Source: Prevotellaceae bacterium UBA1075
GTDB lineage: Bacteria > Bacteroidota > Bacteroidia > Bacteroidales > Bacteroidaceae
NCBI GenBank assembly: GCA_002316015.1
Contig: DCCS01000033.1
Location: 28,000 to 49,999 of the forward strand
DNA: 22,000 nucleotides
Reading direction: 5' to 3'
The position numbers were made by a program, and so were the translations under genes. Position 1 is the first letter of the stretch. Every line of letters begins with the position of its first letter. Positions 16,379 to 22,000 of the stretch are shown here, one piece after another. A model generated the notes under the pieces. The model had not been told where the DNA came from. It saw only the letters and a list, made by a program, of their open reading frames with translations, and searched no databases.

Positions 16379-17365
16379 ATGCCACCCATCACATCGTGCG
16401 ACATGATGCTGAGAATCGCACTTCTGCTGGCAACCCTTCTGCCGGCACTTGAGGCCAAGAGCCAGAAGGAAGCATACGCCCTGGTCAACGTGTCGGTGTG
16501 CAACACGCGTTCCGATGCTGACTACAACGCGGGGCAGGAGTCCCAGGCGCTCATGGGCATGCCCGTGGAAGTCCTCGACAAGCACAACGAATGGACTCGC
16601 ATAAGAACTCCCGAGGGATACGAGCACTGGACACTCTCCTCGACCCTGAAGGAACTGAGCCGGGAGCAACTTTCACAATGGAACCACTCCGCGCAGGTGG
16701 TTGTCACGTCACTCACAGCCTGGATTTACAGCAAGCCCTCCACGCACGCTCCTACCATGAGTGACGCAGTAGGGGGCAACAGACTGAAACTCAAAGGAAG
16801 GAAAAAGGGGTTCTATCAAGTGGAATACCCCGATGGCCGACAAGGTTTCGTCAGAAAGAAGGACGCGATGCCGCTGGCTCCATGGCGCGAGACAATAAGC
16901 CGGGACGCGTCTGCCATACTCTCCACCGCCCGCAGTCTCACGGGCATCCCCTACATGTGGGGCGGCACATCGCCCAAGGGAGTGGACTGCAGCGGTTTCG
17001 TGCGCACAGTCCTCTACCTGCACGACATCATCATTCCACGCAACGCGTCGCAGCAAGCCCAAGTGGGCCTGCACATCGACATAGACCCGGACTACTCCAA
17101 CCTGCAACCGTGCGACCTGCTTTTCTTCGGGTCTAAGAATGCGGACGGGAGCCCCAAACGCGTGGTGCATGTAGGATTCAGCCTGGGGGGCAAGAGGTTT
17201 ATACACTCTCTGGGCTGCGTGCATACAGGAAGTTTCGACCCACAGGACAGCGACTACGACGAATATGAGCGTCACAGGCTACTGTACGCAGTACGTGTGC
17301 TACCCTATGTGAACCAGGACGCACAGATCCGCACAACCGACCAGATTTCATTATACGAACTATGA
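16379..17365 (+). CDS. Exported NlpC/P60 cysteine peptidase with SH3-like domains
   Basis: This looks like a gamma-D-glutamyl-L-diamino acid endopeptidase of the YkfC type, which cuts murein peptides after D-Glu. The 328-residue product has a signal peptide (hydrophobic 10-24, ending near LEAKSQ), two SH3-like beta domains (about 34-90 and 105-165), then an NlpC/P60 domain (175-310). The domain has YMWGGTSPKGVDCSGF with nucleophile Cys204, VVHVGF with His264, and His276 in FIHSLG as the probable third residue. I chose the ATG at 16379, but 16403 or 16406 would also leave a complete signal peptide; an upstream frame to 16172 runs into the ilvC terminator. It overlaps the epimerase by 4 nt. No promoter match was seen in the 183 nt upstream. 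Confidence 0.88.
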   Translation: MPPITSCDMMLRIALLLATLLPALEAKSQKEAYALVNVSVCNTRSDADYNAGQESQALMGMPVEVLDKHNEWTRIRTPEGYEHWTLSSTLKELSREQLSQWNHSAQVVVTSLTAWIYSKPSTHAPTMSDAVGGNRLKLKGRKKGFYQVEYPDGRQGFVRKKDAMPLAPWRETISRDASAILSTARSLTGIPYMWGGTSPKGVDCSGFVRTVLYLHDIIIPRNASQQAQVGLHIDIDPDYSNLQPCDLLFFGSKNADGSPKRVVHVGFSLGGKRFIHSLGCVHTGSFDPQDSDYDEYERHRLLYAVRVLPYVNQDAQIRTTDQISLYEL

Positions 17366-18504
17366 CCACACGAAGAACATTCCTCCGCGACACCGCACTT
17401 GCCACAGCCGCACTTGCCACGAGCCCCATTCCGCTGTTTGCCGCAAACCGAAAGGTGAGGGCACGCCGAACCATGCTGCTCACTTATGAGCCGTATGAGT
17501 TAAAGTTGCGCCATGTATTCACCGTGGCGACTTACTCGCGCAGCACCACGCCCGACATACAGGTAAGGCTTGACTATGACGGCTACACTGGATACGGGGA
17601 AGCCAGCATGCCACCTTACCTGTCAGCCGAACTGGGCACGGTGGACAGCGTGATGGACTTCCTGAGACGTGCTGCACAATTGCTCAAGCAGTTTGACAGT
17701 CCGTTCAAGATGGAGGACATCCTCACCGCCATTGACCAACTGGACAAGGGCAACGCTGCGGGGAAAGCGGCTATCGACATTGCCCTGCATGACCTGGTAG
17801 GGCGCATCATGGAACAACCCTGGCACCGCATATGGGGACTCAACCCCGAGAAGACTCCCTCCACCACCTTCACCATTGGCATCGACACGCCGGATGTGGT
17901 CAGGCAGAAAACCAGGGAGTGCGCCGACAGGTTCAACATCCTCAAGGTGAAACTCGGGCGCGACAACGACCGGGAAATGATAGAGACCATACGCTCCGTG
18001 ACCAAACTGCCCATAGCCGTGGATGCCAACCAGGGATGGAAGGACAAGCGGAAGGCCCTGGACATGATACAATGGCTGCACGGGCAGGGAGTGGTGATGG
18101 TGGAGCAACCCATGCCCAAGACACAACTGGACGACATCGCCTGGGTGACCCAGCAGTCCCCCCTGCCCGTATTCGCCGACGAGAGCATACAGAGGCTCAC
18201 CGACATACGCGGCATCATGGGTGCCTTCACGGGCATCAACATCAAACTGATGAAGTGCACTGGCATGCGCGAGGCATGGGAGATGGTGGGCACGGCACGC
18301 GCACTGGGCATGAAAGTGATGGTGGGATGCATGACCGAGACCTCCTGCGGCATCTCGGCCGCCGCACAACTGTCGCCCGCCGTGGACTTTGCCGACCTGG
18401 ACGGAAACCTGCTCATTGCCAACGACCGCTTCCATGGAGTGGAGGTGAGGAAAGGCAAACTGTGGCTACCCACCACCCCAGGTATCGGGGTGAAACCCGT
18501 ATGA
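17362..18504 (+). CDS. Dipeptide epimerase (L-Ala-D/L-Glu type) with Tat signal
   Basis: This enolase-superfamily enzyme of the muconate lactonising subgroup probably converts L-Ala-D-Glu from murein to L-Ala-L-Glu. The 380 residues show the two-domain layout and the catalytic set: KVK at 195-197 (Lys197 as the expected acid/base), metal ligands Asp221 (VDANQ), Glu248 (VEQP) and Asp273 (ADES), and NIK with Lys295 on the opposite face. The N-terminus, TTRRTFLRDTALATAALA, is a twin-arginine signal, so the folded, Mg-bound enzyme would be exported to the periplasm. ATGA overlap with the NlpC/P60 gene indicates coupled translation and supports a joint role in muropeptide breakdown. Other dipeptide specificities exist in this subgroup, so the exact substrate is inferred. 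Confidence 0.9.
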   Translation: MTTRRTFLRDTALATAALATSPIPLFAANRKVRARRTMLLTYEPYELKLRHVFTVATYSRSTTPDIQVRLDYDGYTGYGEASMPPYLSAELGTVDSVMDFLRRAAQLLKQFDSPFKMEDILTAIDQLDKGNAAGKAAIDIALHDLVGRIMEQPWHRIWGLNPEKTPSTTFTIGIDTPDVVRQKTRECADRFNILKVKLGRDNDREMIETIRSVTKLPIAVDANQGWKDKRKALDMIQWLHGQGVVMVEQPMPKTQLDDIAWVTQQSPLPVFADESIQRLTDIRGIMGAFTGINIKLMKCTGMREAWEMVGTARALGMKVMVGCMTETSCGISAAAQLSPAVDFADLDGNLLIANDRFHGVEVRKGKLWLPTTPGIGVKPV

Positions 18505-18610
18505 CCTGCGGACGGGCACCGCAAACCTGCAAGAAGGGCAAAGAAAGAACACAATGGCACATCACCCACGGGCATGAGCCCTGCAAGACCAAGACAAACA
18601 AGACCAAGAT

Positions 18611-19945
18611 ATGACACACACACACACTTGCGCGAAGGCCATCCTCGCACTCGCATACCTTCTCGTGGCCACGCCGGCCACGGCACAAAAGTACAACTGG
18701 GACGACGACCTGCACCACCGGCTGAAATGTGACTTCACACAAAGCCGCGAGGAAGTGACAAACTACATCAAGCGATACATTCCCACCGTCACAGACGGGC
18801 AACTGGCCAGGTGGGAAGCGTCGGGAGCCCTGGAGTGCATGGAACTCGACGGCAAGAAGATGTATTTCCATTCGGCGGGGAGAAACCTGTTCCGCATAGA
18901 CCCCAAGTGCAGGACGGTTTGGCAAAAGGCACACCCTGGTGAGGGTTTTTCGGAAGTGGAACTGGCCGACATGAAGAATCTCCCACAAATCCTGCGCGAC
19001 GCGCCGCACACGCCTTGCCACACCGCACAGGCCCGCCACATGCGCGTGACCTACACGCTCACGGTAGCCGCCGATGCCGTCCCGGCCGGAGAGAAGGTGC
19101 GTTGCTGGCTACCATTCCCCCACAGGAAAATCGACAGGCAGACCGACATCGAACTGCTGTCCACATCACCTGCCAAATACAAGATGTCGGCTCCGGGCTT
19201 CACCCACAGCACCATCTACATGGAACAGAAGGCTGTGACAGGACAGCCCATGGTGTTCAGCGAGACCTTTGAATACGTGAGCCGTGGCCAGAAGTTTTGC
19301 CTCGACACCATACAGCCTTACGACACCAAGTCGGCCATATACAGGCATTACACGGCCGAGCGCCTGCCCCACATCGCCTTCACACCCGAACTGCGTGCCC
19401 TGGCCGACAGCCTGACGCGCGGCATCAGCAGTCCTGTGAAGCGCGCCCGCAACATCTTCACCTATATCAGCAAACACTTTCCCTGGGCCTCGGCACGCGA
19501 GTACTCTACCATCCCCTGCATACCCATGTATGTGCTGCAGAACCGTCACGGCGACTGCGGACAGGTGTCGCTGCTCTTCATCACGCTGTGCCGCCTGGCC
19601 GGTATCCCAGCCCACTTCCAGAGCGGGTTCATGATGCACCCCGGATCCGTCAATCTGCATGACTGGGCGGAGATTTATTTCGAGGGCATAGGATGGGTAC
19701 CCGTAGACCAGTCTTTCGGCATTCCCAGATACGCACGAGACGAAGCCGAGCTCTACTTCTTCCTGGGCGGCATCGACTCCTGGCGCATGGTGGTCAACAC
19801 GGATTACGGCATGCCGCTCTCGCCCAAGAAGAAATTCCCACGCAGCGAGACTGTGGATTTCCAGCGCGGAGAGGTGGAATGGCGTGGAGGCAACCTCTAC
19901 TTCGACCAGTGGAACTACAACTGGAAAATCGAGTATCTGGACTGA
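18611..19945 (+). CDS. Exported transglutaminase-like protein (probable peptidase)
   Basis: The 444-residue protein begins with a signal peptide (about 1-25, ending VATPATAQ). An N-terminal beta-rich part (about 140-250) leads to a transglutaminase core (270-375) with the full triad: Cys316 in HGDCGQVSLLF, His350 in NLHDWAEIYF and Asp366 in WVPVDQSFG. Bacterial proteins of this type are usually proteases or peptidases rather than cross-linkers. It follows the epimerase by 106 nt on the same strand, which suggests a part in peptide breakdown in the periplasm, though the substrate is unknown. The start at 18611 is the ATG before a short polar MTHTHT segment and the hydrophobic core. Confidence 0.83.
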   Translation: MTHTHTCAKAILALAYLLVATPATAQKYNWDDDLHHRLKCDFTQSREEVTNYIKRYIPTVTDGQLARWEASGALECMELDGKKMYFHSAGRNLFRIDPKCRTVWQKAHPGEGFSEVELADMKNLPQILRDAPHTPCHTAQARHMRVTYTLTVAADAVPAGEKVRCWLPFPHRKIDRQTDIELLSTSPAKYKMSAPGFTHSTIYMEQKAVTGQPMVFSETFEYVSRGQKFCLDTIQPYDTKSAIYRHYTAERLPHIAFTPELRALADSLTRGISSPVKRARNIFTYISKHFPWASAREYSTIPCIPMYVLQNRHGDCGQVSLLFITLCRLAGIPAHFQSGFMMHPGSVNLHDWAEIYFEGIGWVPVDQSFGIPRYARDEAELYFFLGGIDSWRMVVNTDYGMPLSPKKKFPRSETVDFQRGEVEWRGGNLYFDQWNYNWKIEYLD

Positions 19946-20096
19946 ACGCGTGCCACACCCTCTCCTAATCCCCGTTTGTCCCTGGCCACATCACTTGCCC
20001 AAGTCTCCCAAGTTTCCTTGACAAACATCTCAAGGAATCCTGGCAAGCAACCCCTCATGACAAGCAGCATGCGGGAGGACAAAGGCAAAAGGAGGC

Positions 20097-20190
20097 TTCT
20101 CCCTACCACACGGGTGTGCCCGATGGCCCCCACCGGCTATAAGATGCCTCTACAAATATTGAGACCACGGGCTTGCCCGTGTAGGGAGAA
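20097..20190. repeat. 94-bp structure with imperfect terminal inverted repeats
   Basis: TTCTCCCTAC at 20097-20106 is exactly matched by GTAGGGAGAA at 20181-20190. After a 3-nt gap the pairing continues with ACGGG-nnn-GCCCG in both arms. Each arm is itself a small hairpin; the right one, CACGGG-CTTG-CCCGTG (20166-20181), is perfect. It could be a folded terminator or a short MITE-like element. Confidence 0.55.
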
Positions 20191-20195
20191 TTGCG

Positions 20196-20203
20196 TATTT
20201 TTG
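20196..20203 (+). promoter_or_regulatory. Promoter of the small ORF-methyltransferase pair
   Basis: TATTTTTG matches TAnnTTTG, immediately right of the inverted repeat. The predicted transcript would begin near 20209, about 15 nt before the ATG at 20226. Confidence 0.45.
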
Positions 20204-20225
20204 CAAATATGACACAACCCAGAAG

Positions 20226-20625
20226 ATGAATATCGACAGTGAGCAATTGACATTAGACAAAAAACTGGTCATTTCTCAAGACCAGCCCTTGACCGACAAA
20301 CAACTTCAAGAGTGTCTTTAAAGACCACGACTCCCGCTACGAGGCAACAATAGGCAGAAATCGATACATAAAAAGCATTGATTCGTCTTACGACAAGGGC
20401 GAAATGTCTTACCACGGGCGAATGAAGAACGCCGTTAAATTTGTAAGAATGTCCATCGTAGAACTGAACAGGATTAACTTTCGCAAGGCATTGACAAACT
20501 TTGCCCAAGGGCACCAACCAAACGGAAGTGCCAGGAAAGCAAAATTCAACATCGACAAGAAAATACTGGAGAACGACAACTTTGTCGTATTCCGGTACAC
20601 ATACAAACAAAATGCGTCCATTTAA
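20226..20625 (+). pseudogene. Small unrecognised gene interrupted by a +1 frame change (possible prfB-like frameshift)
   Basis: I do not recognise this protein. An ATG at 20226 opens a 31-codon frame ending CTT-TAA at 20316-20321. In the +1 frame the sequence is open from 20293 to a TAA at 20623-20625 and reads well: KDHDSRYEATIGRNRYIK, then about 80 more residues rich in Lys, Asn and Arg. Joined, the two parts give a basic protein of about 132 residues. The junction CTT-T-AA has the same form as the prfB site (CUU followed by a stop, slip to UUU). It may be a programmed frameshift, a one-base disruption or an error in the sequence. A shorter product from the ATG at 20404 (73 residues) is also possible. 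It overlaps the methyltransferase start by 14 nt. Confidence 0.45.
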
Positions 20626-21808
20626 GTTCATAGATTTATTCTGCGGCATAGGCGGTTTTCACCAGGCGATGAAATCCCTTGGCGGCGAGTGTGTTTTTGC
20701 TTGTGACATAGACGAGAATTGCAGAAAGACGTATGAAGCCAACTACAATATGACCCCGGCAGGGGACATTACAAAGATTGACGCGTCTGAGATTCCCGCA
20801 CATGATGTTTTATGCGGCGGGTTTCCATGCCAAGCATTTTCCAAAGCAGGAAAACGGTTAGGGTTTGATGACCCGACGAAAGGGACGCTGTTCTTTGACA
20901 TTTGCCGCATCCTGGAATACCACCATCCCAGTTATGCCCTACTTGAGAATGTGCGCAATTTGGCCAGTCACGACCACGGAAACACATGGAAAATTATCCA
21001 CAATAGACTTCTTGAACTTGGCTATAACCTCTTGCCAAAGCCTGTCATATTTAGCCCTCACCATGTGGGCATACCACAACATCGCGAGCGTGTGTACATC
21101 ATGTGTGTCAGGAAAGACATTGGAGAGATTTCCCCCTTTGTGTTCTCCAAAGACCGAACGAATCCATGCTCCATCAACTCGATTCTACAGGACGATGATG
21201 AGATTCCTGACATCAAGGATTATCGCATGCCGCCCGACATGGAAAAACTGATTGACCTTTGGAACGAATTCATCCAAAACATCCAGGCCAAAAGACTGCC
21301 AGGTTTTCCCATATGGTCGGACAGACTGTGTGACCTTGACCCAAATGAAGACCTTGGGGAATACCCGGCGTGGAAACGGAACTTCATTTTGAAAAATAAC
21401 GACTTATATGTAAAGAACCGGGAATTCATCGATGACTGGCTTGCACGTGCGAGACAGAATCCGATGTTTTTTGGAGCCAAGGCAAAACTGGAGTGGCAAG
21501 CCGGACAGACCAAGAACCCAAACATCTGGAACCAGATTTTCCAGTTGCGCCCCTCTGGGATCCGTGTTAAGGTAAACACTTATTTTCCCGCTCTCGTTGC
21601 CATTGTACAGACCTCCATTGTCGGCCCCAGACGCCGTTTCTTGACTCCAAGAGAATGTGCCCGTCTTCAAAATTTCCCCGAGTCATTCCGCCTGGATGCC
21701 ATAAAGCAACAAGCATACAAGCAATTGGGAAACGCGGTAAATGTAAGCCTCGCCAAATTCTTTGCCATGCACATGTTCGGAGAGGCACAAGACAACTACC
21801 ACCCTTAA
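20612..21808 (+). CDS. DNA (cytosine-5) methyltransferase, type II M.HhaI-like
   Basis: This enzyme transfers a methyl group from S-adenosylmethionine to C5 of cytosine in a short DNA site. The 398 residues show the canonical motif order: I FIDLFCGIGGF (6-16), IV GGFPCQAFS with nucleophile Cys73, VI ENVRN (112-116), VIII QHRER (156-160), a variable target-recognition region (about 180-335), IX TPRECARLQNFP (345-356) and X GNAVN (373-377). The target sequence cannot be read. The start at 20612 begins directly at motif I; an in-frame ATG at 20501 adds 37 residues that overlap the upstream gene. Lower GC and more A/T-ending codons than neighbours suggest acquisition. No endonuclease gene is seen on the same strand. 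Confidence 0.93.
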   Translation: MRPFKFIDLFCGIGGFHQAMKSLGGECVFACDIDENCRKTYEANYNMTPAGDITKIDASEIPAHDVLCGGFPCQAFSKAGKRLGFDDPTKGTLFFDICRILEYHHPSYALLENVRNLASHDHGNTWKIIHNRLLELGYNLLPKPVIFSPHHVGIPQHRERVYIMCVRKDIGEISPFVFSKDRTNPCSINSILQDDDEIPDIKDYRMPPDMEKLIDLWNEFIQNIQAKRLPGFPIWSDRLCDLDPNEDLGEYPAWKRNFILKNNDLYVKNREFIDDWLARARQNPMFFGAKAKLEWQAGQTKNPNIWNQIFQLRPSGIRVKVNTYFPALVAIVQTSIVGPRRRFLTPRECARLQNFPESFRLDAIKQQAYKQLGNAVNVSLAKFFAMHMFGEAQDNYHP

Positions 21809-21810
21809 GC

Positions 21811-22000
21811 CTACAATTTCCCGGCAAATTCACCCAAGTCCACGTCAAGGCGCGCCAACGCTGGCGGAACATATGTTTTCTCGCACTTCACGGAAACAGC
21901 CCCCCTGCATCTTGGTCACAGGAAATATGGTTGCCCATCTTGCCCAACAAATGTGGAAGATACTGTGGCGTGGTCATTCCATCTTTGTCTTGGGGAGTTC
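21811..22000 (-). pseudogene. C-terminal end of a convergent, frame-broken gene cut by the window edge
   Basis: Reading the minus strand from 22000, one frame gives a protein-like run (MTTPQYLPHLLGKMGNHIS) that stops at TGA, 21890-21888. Just before that stop it crosses a run of six G (21905-21900 on this strand). One extra base there would connect it to a second frame ending KCEKTYVPPALARLDVDLGE and TAG at 21813-21811, only 2 nt from the methyltransferase stop. Tail-to-tail packing supports a real gene. It could be the partner endonuclease, but nothing in these about 60 residues is recognisable. The plus strand is also open here without an ATG. Confidence 0.35.

Larger units (their letters stand above)
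19946..20225. other. 280-base gene-free stretch, left border of the methyltransferase locus
   Basis: No protein-like frame is seen. It contains a hairpin TTCCTTGA/TCAAGGAA (20014-20021 with 20030-20037), which may be enlarged by outer TTGCC/GGCAA and could end the transglutaminase transcript, then the inverted repeat at 20097-20190 and the promoter at 20196. GC content and codon style drop after this point. Confidence 0.5.

Noticed and set aside
20501..20611. N-terminal extension of the methyltransferase from an upstream in-frame ATG
   Set aside because: C5 methyltransferases of this type start just before motif I, and the extension lies in another frame of the small upstream gene with no conserved features.

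Overview
This 22 kb window comes from a fairly GC-rich member of the Bacteroidales, most likely Prevotellaceae or a close relative. I base that on protein style (FHS-type sugar porter next to galactokinase and mutarotase, the 'DGGVQEE' type of transketolase, class I KetolAR), on start codons without Shine-Dalgarno sequences, and on repeated matches to the Bacteroidetes promoter form TAnnTTTG, two of them with a TTG exactly 20 nt upstream. It is chromosomal and mostly metabolic, with one acquired-looking locus at the right edge.

Region by region: (1) 1-385 is an uncertain left edge plus the promoter region of the galactose operon, with an 11-bp inverted repeat around the promoter. (2) 386-4044 is galM-gluP-galK, a galactose uptake and phosphorylation operon closed by a hairpin. 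(3) 4306-5070 is an exported polysaccharide deacetylase-like protein, followed by a gene-free stretch with a cluster of GTACCAG palindromic repeats. (4) 5430-7894 is transketolase coupled by an ATGA overlap to ribose-5-phosphate isomerase B. (5) A 21-bp perfect hairpin separates this from a convergent secreted family-10-like glycosyl hydrolase (8114-9595, minus). (6) 9832-16132 is the branched-chain amino acid cluster ilvD-ilvB-ilvN-acyl-ACP thioesterase-ilvC, with a 39-bp direct repeat between ilvD and ilvB, a cysteine-rich N-terminal extension on ilvN and a separate promoter for ilvC. (7) 16379-19945 is a probable murein-peptide salvage set: exported NlpC/P60 peptidase, Tat-exported dipeptide epimerase and exported transglutaminase-like protein. 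(8) 19946-22000 holds an imperfect inverted repeat, a small reading frame interrupted by a prfB-like CTT-TAA site, a C5 cytosine DNA methyltransferase and, convergent with it, the broken tail of another frame running off the window.

How the genes work together: the gal operon feeds hexose phosphate into central metabolism, and tkt-rpiB handle pentose phosphates. The ilv genes make valine, isoleucine and leucine precursors, and the embedded thioesterase may link them to branched fatty acid synthesis. The NlpC/P60-epimerase pair matches the logic of muropeptide degradation (release of L-Ala-D-Glu, then epimerisation). The right-edge locus is best read as a restriction-modification remnant or a system whose partner is not fully visible. 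It is the least ordinary part of the window. No tRNA, rRNA, CRISPR array or transposase was found.
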